Source of the DNA: UBA4421 sp002704225
Lineage (GTDB): Bacteria; Pseudomonadota; Gammaproteobacteria; Pseudomonadales; Azotimanducaceae
Length of the DNA stretch: 64,000 bases
Direction: 5' to 3'
Assembly (NCBI GenBank): GCA_902556425.1
Contig: CACDWG010000005.1
Location: 84,838 to 148,837, forward strand
Positions 18,147 through 25,405 of the stretch are shown here, piece by piece (positions within the stretch are counted from its first letter, which is position 1; the number at the start of each line of letters is the position of its first letter). The position numbers were made by a program, and so were the translations under genes. The notes beneath the pieces were generated by a model. It did not search any database, was not told where the DNA came from, and worked only from the letters and a program-made list of their open reading frames with translations.

Positions 18147-19355
18147 TTAATGATCCTTAGGCACCGGCACCTCGATACCAAACTCTGCAAGCACTTCGGC
18201 ATTGTGCTCGCCTAAATTCGGCGGTCGCTGATACAGCGAGGTTGGCGTATCCAGGAATTTGATTGGGCTCGCCGCTAGAGAAATCGGCGGATTGTCCCCA
18301 GCCGGCTCGCACGTTTCCAACATACCCCGCGCACTGACGTGCGGATCAATATACACATCTTCCATGGTTTGCACCGGGCCAACAGGGATCGCGCCATCCA
18401 GTTTGATCATGATGTCCCGACGAGACAGTTTGCGCGTCCACCCACAAATCTGTTCCTCAACCCAATCCACATTCGCCAAACGCGCCTCGTTGGAAAAACT
18501 GCGTTCGTCATCCATCAAATCCGGACGTTCCATGGCAGCGCATAGCAGATCCCAGTGTCGCGGCTGACCGACGGCTATAGCGACACGGCCATCCTTAGCG
18601 GGAAACAGATCAAAGGGATACAACGTCATAGCGCGCTGCAGCCCGGCTGGATTCGGCTTGCCAGTAAAACCGTACTGGGCAACCGCGCTCTTTTGAAATG
18701 CCAACATGGCATCATACATACCCACATCGAGAAACTGGCCCCTGCCGGATCGCTGAGCACTGTGAATGGCTGACACCACCCCAAGAGCCATCAGCGTGCC
18801 CGGAAAAATATCGGCAATGGCCGGCGTCACCAAACCGTCGTTCGCGTGTACCAGGCCACCAAAGCTCTGCGCCGCGGCATCCAAACTCGGCCAGTGTGCG
18901 TAGGGACTCTCCCCGGTACGCGGGTCGCCAAAGCCACGGACGCAGGCATAGACAATTTTCGGGTTACGTTCGGCGATCACTTCATAGCCCAAGCCGAGAC
19001 GATCCATCACGCCAGCTCGAAGATTTTCCAGCACGGCATCGGCCTGATCACAAAGCTGCAAAAAAACGGTCTTGTCCGCCTCATTCTTTAGATCCAAACA
19101 GACACTGCGTTTATTCCGGTTTACGGCAGCGAACGGAGCACCAAAGTCAGTTCCGGCATCCAGTTCTTCGTGAGGCTTCGCATGATCCGGCAAAAAGGGC
19201 GGAATGTTGCGGTAACCATCACCGGACGGTGGTTCGACTTTGATCACCCGTGCCCCCATATCAGCCAGCAAACCGGCGCCAAAGGGGCCGGCAAGTGCCC
19301 GGGTGCAGTCGATAATGGTGAGGTCTTCAAGCGGTCCTTTGCGTTTGCTTTCCAT
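18147..19355 (-). CDS. CaiB/BaiF family (class III) CoA transferase
   Basis: A 402-residue family III CoA transferase. The N-terminal LEDLTIIDCTRALAGPFGAG and the ENLRAGVMDRLGLGYE segment are diagnostic of CaiB/BaiF proteins, and the Asp of WPSLDAAAQSFGG is at the position of the catalytic aspartate that forms the acyl anhydride intermediate. These enzymes move CoA between carboxylates, for example carnitine, formate/oxalate or bile acids. It sits directly upstream of the acyl-CoA ligase. The ribosome site is weak. Confidence 0.9.
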   Translation of the reverse strand: MESKRKGPLEDLTIIDCTRALAGPFGAGLLADMGARVIKVEPPSGDGYRNIPPFLPDHAKPHEELDAGTDFGAPFAAVNRNKRSVCLDLKNEADKTVFLQLCDQADAVLENLRAGVMDRLGLGYEVIAERNPKIVYACVRGFGDPRTGESPYAHWPSLDAAAQSFGGLVHANDGLVTPAIADIFPGTLMALGVVSAIHSAQRSGRGQFLDVGMYDAMLAFQKSAVAQYGFTGKPNPAGLQRAMTLYPFDLFPAKDGRVAIAVGQPRHWDLLCAAMERPDLMDDERSFSNEARLANVDWVEEQICGWTRKLSRRDIMIKLDGAIPVGPVQTMEDVYIDPHVSARGMLETCEPAGDNPPISLAASPIKFLDTPTSLYQRPPNLGEHNAEVLAEFGIEVPVPKDH

Positions 19356-19449
19356 CTATCAGCATCCAGAGATAAAGAATTTCCAGTAGAGAGGCTCCAC
19401 GCGCGGCGGTCAAGGCTGAGATGGACTGTCGCTGTTATAGCTCGATATC

Positions 19450-19647
19450 GTGGTTGGCACAGCCGTCGCCTGCTTCTGCATCTATCTTCTCTTCCAAGGC
19501 ACCGGCGCCATCGTGCAGGTGCCTCCCGAACGCGCATTCTTGTACGCCGCTGCGTTGTTCGCCGTTGCCCTCGTCGCCTTTGTTGCGCTACTTGGCGCGA
19601 CCGTCATAATCTGGGATCTTGGAGTATTTCCAGAATACACGTACTGA
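19450..19647 (+). CDS. Possible small membrane protein
   Basis: A 65-residue frame starting with GTG that encodes two hydrophobic segments (about residues 2-15 and 28-54, FLYAAALFAVALVAFVALLG) and a short polar end. The frame is closed by a TAG three codons before the GTG, so no longer form is possible. It lies in the 343-bp gap between the divergent CoA transferase and dioxygenase genes and has no clear ribosome site. Composition supports a membrane peptide, but this could be chance. Confidence 0.35.
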   Translation: MVGTAVACFCIYLLFQGTGAIVQVPPERAFLYAAALFAVALVAFVALLGATVIIWDLGVFPEYTY

Positions 19648-19665
19648 CCCTAACGGAGGTCAGGC

Positions 19666-19689
19666 ATGGCCAATACGCACAACATCTAG
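19666..19689 (+). other. Seven-codon frame with strong ribosome site, in frame with the next gene
   Basis: GGAGG (19655-19659) precedes an ATG at 19666 by six bases, giving MANTHNI and then TAG at 19687. The frame is the same as that of the dioxygenase starting at 19699, ten bases further on. It may be a leader peptide coupling translation, or the old N-terminus of the dioxygenase cut off by a nonsense change. Confidence 0.35.
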
Positions 19690-19698
19690 GGCGATTTT

Positions 19699-20448
19699 AT
19701 GTCTGACGAAGCTTATAACGATCTACTGCACGGCAACGGTTACCATCAATTACGCGGCGTCATTTCTGCCCAGGAGGCTGCAGCCGTCAGAGACTTAACG
19801 CTCACTCGACTGGGTGAGGGTATGGATCAAAACGGTCAAATCGCCATACGGAATATTCTGCACTGGGGCCCAACCATCCAAAATATGGTCACAAACCCCA
19901 CGCTGCTGGGTTTGGCTCACAGATTACTGGGTGACGATGCAACCCTTGGTGCCGTATCCGCTCGAGTACTGCCACCCAACTGCCCGCCAGGCGGACTGCA
20001 CGTAGATTATCCCTATTGGGCTATGAACCCAGGCCTGCCCGTCGACCCTGCGCTGATGATGCAGGTGATTTGGATGATGGAACCCTTTACCGAACATAAC
20101 GGAGGCACTTGGGTCGCCCCGGGCAGCCAACAGTGGACAGGTGCTCCAAACATGGAGCGTTTTGAAAAACACGCCATTCAGGCCACCGGCGATGCCGGTG
20201 ACGCCGTTGTCAGCCACGGTTTGCTGTGGCACCGCACGGCGGTTAATCATGCCGACCAGCCCAGGGTGGCTATACTGATCAATTACACTCAGATTGCAGT
20301 ACGGCCACTGACAACGATGGGGCCCTTTGATGATGCTTTTATCGACAGTGCATCCGATGAGTTACGCTCGCTGCTCGCATTAGACATCGATGAAACCCTG
20401 CGCCGCCGGGTAATGAAGCATACCGAGCAGAGCGTTGCCAACGCCTGA
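19699..20448 (+). CDS. Phytanoyl-CoA dioxygenase family protein (second copy)
   Basis: A 249-residue Fe(II)/2-oxoglutarate dioxygenase of the PhyH family with H101xD103 (GLHVDYPYW), the distal metal His near 178 (LLWHRTAVNH) and Arg189 for 2-oxoglutarate. It is shorter than, and only distantly similar to, the PhyH protein at 9.2 kb, so it is not a recent duplicate. A stronger ribosome site lies upstream at an in-frame ATG that is followed by a stop; AGGG seven bases before the 19699 ATG can serve instead. Its substrate is unknown, possibly a branched acyl-CoA given the liu genes next to it. Confidence 0.88.
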   Translation: MSDEAYNDLLHGNGYHQLRGVISAQEAAAVRDLTLTRLGEGMDQNGQIAIRNILHWGPTIQNMVTNPTLLGLAHRLLGDDATLGAVSARVLPPNCPPGGLHVDYPYWAMNPGLPVDPALMMQVIWMMEPFTEHNGGTWVAPGSQQWTGAPNMERFEKHAIQATGDAGDAVVSHGLLWHRTAVNHADQPRVAILINYTQIAVRPLTTMGPFDDAFIDSASDELRSLLALDIDETLRRRVMKHTEQSVANA

Positions 20449-20545
20449 ATCAAACCCCCAGACTGATCACGTGGCGGCCAAGCCTGCGCCAGCCACGATT
20501 CGCTAAATACCGCCCCTTAGCCACGCCTTGCCGATGTCGTTGAGA

Positions 20546-20561
20546 TTGACGTTTACGTAAA
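20546..20561 (+). promoter_or_regulatory. Probable LiuR operator
   Basis: TTGACGTTTACGTAAA is a nearly perfect 16-bp palindrome with ACGT half-sites, close to the motif I recall for the MerR-family regulator LiuR in Proteobacteria. It lies 20 bp before the liuR-like start codon. No ribosome site precedes that ATG, so the transcript could be leaderless or nearly so. Confidence 0.6.
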
Positions 20562-20580
20562 GGGAACGCACTATCTTGGC

Positions 20581-20970
20581 ATGACGTCAGCCTATTCGAT
20601 CAGCGATCTGTCCAGCGAGTTCGGGGTAACCCCCCGTACCCTTCGCTTCTATGAAGAAAAGGGCTTGCTCCAACCCACGCGAGTTGGCCAAGCCCGTCGT
20701 TACTCAGCAGCCGACCGAGCCAGACTGGTGCTCGTGCTGCGAGGAAAAACGCTTGGGCTCTCACTGCAGGAAAGTGCCGAACTGATTGGGATGTATAACC
20801 CAGCGACTAATAATCGCGAGCAAATCAAACGCCTAATCGAAAAGATACAGGCACGCCGAGCGCAACTGCTGGCACAAAAGCTGGAACTGGAACACTTGAT
20901 TGAAGATCTCGATGCCTGGGAGAAGCGCAGCAATGACAGCATAAAAAGGCGCAGGTCCCAAAAAGCCTAA
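20581..20970 (+). CDS. liuR: MerR-family regulator of leucine/isovalerate catabolism, LiuR-like
   Basis: A 129-residue MerR protein: winged helix with YSISDLSSEFGVTPRTLRFYEEKGLL at residues 5-30, a second DNA-contact segment RRYSAADRARL, and a C-terminal coiled coil (about 80-120) for dimerisation. There is no Cys set for metal sensing, so it belongs with small-molecule or acyl-CoA sensing members. It stands 11 bp before the methylcrotonyl-CoA carboxylase genes and right after an ACGT palindrome, which is the LiuR arrangement. It should repress or activate this operon in response to branched-chain catabolites. Confidence 0.8.
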   Translation: MTSAYSISDLSSEFGVTPRTLRFYEEKGLLQPTRVGQARRYSAADRARLVLVLRGKTLGLSLQESAELIGMYNPATNNREQIKRLIEKIQARRAQLLAQKLELEHLIEDLDAWEKRSNDSIKRRRSQKA

Positions 20971-20981
20971 GGAACACCGGA

Positions 20982-22592
20982 ATGAACACTCTTAAGACCC
21001 AAATCAATTCGCGATCCCAAGCCTTCAGCGACAATGTCGAACACATGCAGTCATTGGTCGATGATCTGGCAACGCTGGTGGAGCGAATCAAACAAGGTGG
21101 CGGCGAGCGCTATCAGGCGCGACACCAAGCACGGGGCAAACTGCTGCCAAGAGATCGAGTCGATTTACTGCTGGATCCCGGCTCGCCTTTTCTGGAATTT
21201 TCCCAGCTTGCGGCTCACGACATGTACGGCAAGGACGATGTGCCCGCAGCTGGCATCATCACCGGCATTGGTCGCGTCGCCGGCATCGAGTGCGTGATCG
21301 TCGCCAACGACGCCACGGTCAAGGGCGGAACCTACTACCCCGTCAGCGTTAAAAAACACCTTCGTGCCCAAGACATCGCGCGAGAAAACCACTTGCCGTG
21401 CCTCTATCTGGTGGATTCAGGCGGGGCCAATTTACCCAATCAGGACGACGTGTTCCCCGACAAAAATCATTTTGGTCGGATTTTTTTCAATCAAGCCAAC
21501 ATGTCGGCGGAGAACATTCCGCAAATCGCCGTGGTCATGGGCTCCTGTACCGCCGGCGGCGCCTACGTACCTGCCATGGCGGACGAGTCCATCATCGTAA
21601 AAAATCAGGGCACAATTTTCTTGGCCGGACCGCCTCTGGTAAAAATGGCGACGGGCGAGGAAGTTAGCGCGGAAGCGCTGGGTGGTGCCGATGTCCACAG
21701 TCGCGAGTCCGGCGTCACCGATCACTACGCGAACAACGACAGCCACGCCCTCGATCTTGCTCGTGCTGCCGTCGCTAGGCTCAACCGGGTCAAACCGGTC
21801 AACATGGACGTAGTCGATACCGTCGAGCCCTTGTATCCCGCCAGCGACCTCCTCGGCATCGTGCCGAAGAACGTTCGAGAACAGTACGATGTCCGAGAAA
21901 TCATCGCCCGAGTCTTCGACGGCTCGGCATTTGATGAATTCAAAGCGCTATATGGCCAAACCCTCGTCTGCGGCTTCGCTCGCCTCTATGGGTACCCCGT
22001 AGGCATTGTCGCCAATAATGGCGTGCTGTTCGCCGAATCGGCGCAAAAAGGCGCGCACTTCATAGAGCTGTGCGCGCAGCGAAAAATCCCGCTGATCTTT
22101 TTACAAAACATCACGGGCTTTATGGTGGGCAAACAGTATGAGACTGGTGGCATCGCCAAACACGGCGCCAAGATGGTCACCGCTGTGGCCTGTGCCAAGG
22201 TGCCCAAGCTGACGCTGATCGTCGGCAATTCCTATGGTGCAGGCAATTACGGTATGTGCGGACGAGCCTACGATCCTAACTTTTTGTTTATGTGGCCGAA
22301 TGCCCGCATATCGGTCATGGGTGGCGAGCAGGCCGCCGGCGTGTTGGCTCAGGTAAGGCGCGGTCAGATCGAGGGCAGTGGCGAGGCGTGGTCCGCCGAG
22401 GATGAAGCCTCCTTCAAACAACCCATCATCGACGACTTCGAGGCTCAGGCGCACCCCTATTACGCCAGCGCCCGACTTTGGGACGACGGCGTCATCAACC
22501 CCATCGATACCCGGCGCGTGCTCGGTCTGGCACTGTCTGCATCGCTCAACAAACCCATAGCCGAGACTCGTTTCGGCGTGTTCAGGATGTAA
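20982..22592 (+). CDS. liuB: Methylcrotonyl-CoA carboxylase, carboxyltransferase (beta) subunit
   Basis: A 536-residue biotin-dependent carboxyltransferase. The N-terminal half carries RGKLLPRDRVDLLLDPGS and LVDSGGANLPNQDDVFPD, the acyl-CoA site; the C-terminal half carries NNGVLFAESAQKGAHF and NSYGAGNYGMCGRAY, the carboxybiotin site. It moves CO2 from biotin to 3-methylcrotonyl-CoA in leucine breakdown. AAGGA lies before the start. Geranyl-CoA carboxylase (AtuC) is the close alternative; the LiuR-type regulator favours methylcrotonyl-CoA. The usual partners liuA, liuC and liuE are not in this operon. Confidence 0.9.
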   Translation: MNTLKTQINSRSQAFSDNVEHMQSLVDDLATLVERIKQGGGERYQARHQARGKLLPRDRVDLLLDPGSPFLEFSQLAAHDMYGKDDVPAAGIITGIGRVAGIECVIVANDATVKGGTYYPVSVKKHLRAQDIARENHLPCLYLVDSGGANLPNQDDVFPDKNHFGRIFFNQANMSAENIPQIAVVMGSCTAGGAYVPAMADESIIVKNQGTIFLAGPPLVKMATGEEVSAEALGGADVHSRESGVTDHYANNDSHALDLARAAVARLNRVKPVNMDVVDTVEPLYPASDLLGIVPKNVREQYDVREIIARVFDGSAFDEFKALYGQTLVCGFARLYGYPVGIVANNGVLFAESAQKGAHFIELCAQRKIPLIFLQNITGFMVGKQYETGGIAKHGAKMVTAVACAKVPKLTLIVGNSYGAGNYGMCGRAYDPNFLFMWPNARISVMGGEQAAGVLAQVRRGQIEGSGEAWSAEDEASFKQPIIDDFEAQAHPYYASARLWDDGVINPIDTRRVLGLALSASLNKPIAETRFGVFRM

Positions 22593-22594
22593 TC

Positions 22595-24610
22595 ATGTTT
22601 CATAAAATCCTTATCGCCAATCGCGGAGAAATAGCGTGCCGGGTGATCCGCACCGCCAAACACCTTGGCATCGAAACCGTCGCTATTTTTTCCGATGCAG
22701 ACCGCAATGCTTTACATGTCACCTTGGCCGATGAAGCCGTTCATATTGGCGGTTCCGCGCCAGCAGATTCTTATCTGCAAATGCAGCGCATCATCGATGC
22801 AGCCAAAACCACAGGCAGTCAGGCCATTCACCCGGGCTACGGTTTTTTGTCCGAAAACGCCGCCTTCTGCGAACTCTGTGCAGCCAATGAGCTGGTGTTT
22901 ATCGGCCCGCCGGTAAACGCCATTGAAGCCATGGGCTCTAAGGCTGCGGCCAAGCAAATCATGCAGCGCGCCGACGTGCCTCTGTTACCCGGGTATCACG
23001 GTGACGATCAAGACACCACCAAACTCCAACAGGCGGCAAACGACATGGGCTATCCCGTGTTGCTCAAAGCCGTCGCCGGTGGCGGCGGCAAGGGCATGCG
23101 ACAGGTGCACGAGGCAGGGGCATTCACCGAAGCCTTGGCTGCAGCCAAACGCGAAGCTTTGGCCGGTTTTGGCAACGATGACATGCTGGTGGAAAAATAC
23201 TTGGAGCATGCCCGGCATGTCGAGGTGCAAGTGTTCTGCGACAGCCATGGCAATGGCGTGTATTTATTTGAGCGTGATTGTTCCGTTCAGCGCAGACACC
23301 AAAAAATCATCGAAGAGGCGCCTGCACCGAATCTCAGCAACAGCCTGCGCCAACAAATGGGCGAAGCCGCCCTTCGCGCGGCATCGGCTGTCGGCTACGT
23401 GGGCGCAGGTACCGTGGAATTTTTGTTAGACGCCGGCGGCGGCTTCTACTTTATGGAGATGAACACGCGCCTTCAGGTAGAACATCCAGTAACCGAAATG
23501 ATCACCGGGACTGACCTCGTGGCATGGCAGCTTCAAGTGGCGAATGGCGAGCCATTACCCAAAAACCAGCAAGAACTGAGCATCACCGGCCATGCGCTAG
23601 AAGCGCGCGTCTATGCGGAAAATCCAGAGAACGACTTTCTTCCAGCGGCAGGCAGTTTGTGGCGTTTGCTGCAACCCGAGCAGAACGCCCATATCCGGAT
23701 CGATACAGGCGTTATCGAAGGTGATGACATCGGCGTATTTTATGACCCAATGATCGCCAAACTGATCGTCTGGGGGGAAAACCGAGAGATTGCGCTGCAA
23801 CGCATGAAGCAGGCTCTGAGTCGATACCGTATCGCTGGCGTCATCACCAACATCGACTTCCTCAAACGATTGGTGACCAACGAAGCCTTCACAGCGGCGG
23901 AGCTGCGCACGGACTTTATCGAACAAAATCACGCATCGCTTTTTGCGCGCGCCTCCAACACGCTTCCCGTCGCACTGGCACAGATTGCCTTGTACCTGAT
24001 GCTTGCACCCAATCCTGCGAGCTCTCACGCGCAGACCGCAGACCCAACATCACCGTGGCTCCTGCAAGATGCTTGGCGCATGAACGCGCCGAGTCAGTGG
24101 CAGCAAACCCTGTTGGTTGGCGCGGACGAGCATGGCGTCACAGTAAACCGCACAGCCCAGAACGAATACCACGTAGTCGCAGCGGGCGAGACGTTTCAGG
24201 CAACCGCTGATCTTGTCGGCGAACGCCTAGAATGCACGTTAAACGGTCATCGGCAAACAGCGGAAGTGTTCGAACGAGGACTCAAAGGCAGCAGGGACTT
24301 GATGCTGTTCAGTGGCGAACACTCTTTCGCGTGTCAAACCAAGCCCTTGGATCTGGGGGAAGCCACCGATGTATCCAGCGGCACGGGCTTCAAAGCGCCC
24401 ATGAATGGCACCGTGGTTGCGTTGTTCGCCGAACCGGGTCAACAGGTAGACGCCGGTACCACTCTCGCGGTTATGGAAGCCATGAAGATGGAGCATGCCA
24501 TCAAGGCGCCCACCGCAGGCACCGTGACCGATGTCTTCTACGGCATCGGTGACTTGGTTGATGGCGGTGCGGACCTGCTGACCTTCGAGGCTGCGGACCC
24601 CACCGACTGA
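22595..24610 (+). CDS. liuD: Methylcrotonyl-CoA carboxylase, biotin carboxylase/BCCP (alpha) subunit
   Basis: A 671-residue alpha subunit: biotin carboxylase N-domain (KILIANRGEIACRVIRTA), ATP-grasp with the glycine-rich GGGGKGM loop near 165, biotin carboxylase C-domain (MEMNTRLQVEHPVTEMITG), a linker domain, and the C-terminal biotinyl domain with EAMKMEH, Lys631 being the biotin site. The frame is open upstream, but the ATG two bases after the liuB stop is clearly the start. ATP-dependent carboxylation of biotin feeds the liuB product. It is convergent with ribH with only two bases between the stops. Confidence 0.92.
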   Translation: MFHKILIANRGEIACRVIRTAKHLGIETVAIFSDADRNALHVTLADEAVHIGGSAPADSYLQMQRIIDAAKTTGSQAIHPGYGFLSENAAFCELCAANELVFIGPPVNAIEAMGSKAAAKQIMQRADVPLLPGYHGDDQDTTKLQQAANDMGYPVLLKAVAGGGGKGMRQVHEAGAFTEALAAAKREALAGFGNDDMLVEKYLEHARHVEVQVFCDSHGNGVYLFERDCSVQRRHQKIIEEAPAPNLSNSLRQQMGEAALRAASAVGYVGAGTVEFLLDAGGGFYFMEMNTRLQVEHPVTEMITGTDLVAWQLQVANGEPLPKNQQELSITGHALEARVYAENPENDFLPAAGSLWRLLQPEQNAHIRIDTGVIEGDDIGVFYDPMIAKLIVWGENREIALQRMKQALSRYRIAGVITNIDFLKRLVTNEAFTAAELRTDFIEQNHASLFARASNTLPVALAQIALYLMLAPNPASSHAQTADPTSPWLLQDAWRMNAPSQWQQTLLVGADEHGVTVNRTAQNEYHVVAAGETFQATADLVGERLECTLNGHRQTAEVFERGLKGSRDLMLFSGEHSFACQTKPLDLGEATDVSSGTGFKAPMNGTVVALFAEPGQQVDAGTTLAVMEAMKMEHAIKAPTAGTVTDVFYGIGDLVDGGADLLTFEAADPTD

Positions 24611-24612
24611 AA

Positions 24613-25089
24613 TCAGGCAACCTGATGCTGTTTCAGCGCTCCGATGGTCTCTATACAGGCGTGAGCGGCCTCGGCCCCTTTGGCGAAGAAGTGTTCCCGG
24701 AAAAATTCCGGCTGCCCGTCGCTGAGGAAATCTTGGGGGGTCAAAACCGCAGAAAACACCGGAACGCCGGTATCCAGCTGCACGCGCATCAGACCGTCGA
24801 TCACAGCGCTGGAGACAAATTCGTGCCGGTATATGCCGCCATCGACGATCAGACCACCGGTAACAATCCCCGCATACTGACCACTGCTGGCGAGGATTTT
24901 CGTGCGCAAGGGAATTTCGAAGGCGCCGGGCACTTCGAACAAATCGACGTCGCGGTTATCCAACTCTGCATGAGTTCGTAAGAAAGAATCACGTAGCTGA
25001 TCGACAATGTCGCGGTGCCAGCAGGATTGCACAAAGGCAATTCGCGTACGGGACGTGGTTTCGGAGAAATTGTTACTGAAGGTATTCAT
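24613..25089 (-). CDS. ribH: 6,7-dimethyl-8-ribityllumazine synthase, RibH2 type
   Basis: A 158-residue lumazine synthase that condenses 5-amino-6-ribitylamino-uracil with a four-carbon phosphate in riboflavin synthesis. FEVPGAFEIP and GGLIVDGGIYRHEFV form the active site with its catalytic His. Length and sequence (SCWHRDIVDQ, HFFAKGAEAAHA) resemble, from memory, the decameric Brucella RibH2, not the 60-mer housekeeping type. The frame is open up to 25152, but MNTFSN at 25089 is the natural start. No other rib gene is next to it; an FMN riboswitch precedes it. Confidence 0.92.
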   Translation of the reverse strand: MNTFSNNFSETTSRTRIAFVQSCWHRDIVDQLRDSFLRTHAELDNRDVDLFEVPGAFEIPLRTKILASSGQYAGIVTGGLIVDGGIYRHEFVSSAVIDGLMRVQLDTGVPVFSAVLTPQDFLSDGQPEFFREHFFAKGAEAAHACIETIGALKQHQVA

Positions 25090-25196
25090 CTGTTGCTTGC
25101 CTATCGTTGGGTTACACAACAGGGCAACAAGGAGATAAACCTTCACAGCCACTGGGACGTGTCGGTAGCAAACCTCATTCTCATAACCAGACTTTA

Positions 25197-25352
25197 ACTG
25201 TCGGCCCCGGAATCTAACCGGGTCTGCTGTCCCCTCGAACCCGCCTCAAACGAGGAAGTCACCGAGAGCGCCCGCGGGCTACGCGTTGCTGACCCTTTGA
25301 GTCATTCGACGCGATTACCGCCGGTGGGGACTTTCACCCCGCCCTGAGAACT
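25197..25352 (-). ncRNA. FMN riboswitch (RFN element) controlling ribH
   Basis: On the minus strand the conserved blocks of the RFN element appear in order: AGGGCGGGGTGAAAGTCCCC, CACCGGCGGTA, AGCCCGCGGGCGC, GGACAGCAGACCCGG and GATTCCGGGGCCGAC. Together they form the six-helix FMN aptamer. About 110 bases separate its 3' end from the ribH start, room for an expression platform; I could not identify a clear terminator there, so translational control is possible. FMN binding should shut off ribH. Confidence 0.95.
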
Positions 25353-25372
25353 CGCCACTTGGGCGAAGCTCC

Positions 25373-25401
25373 ACTATACGAAGGAACGCACGCTTTGACA
25401 A
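25373..25401 (-). promoter_or_regulatory. Sigma70-type promoter for the riboswitch-ribH transcript
   Basis: Read on the minus strand, TTGTCA (25396-25401) and TATAGT (25373-25378) are spaced by exactly 17 bases. Transcription would start near 25366, just before the riboswitch begins at 25352. The -35 box lies five bases after the stop codon of the MMPL gene, so ribH has its own promoter. Confidence 0.7.
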
Positions 25402-25405
25402 TCCA

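Noticed and set aside
9199..20448. The two PhyH genes as a recent duplication
   Set aside because: Different length (382 and 249 residues) and little similarity beyond the metal motifs.
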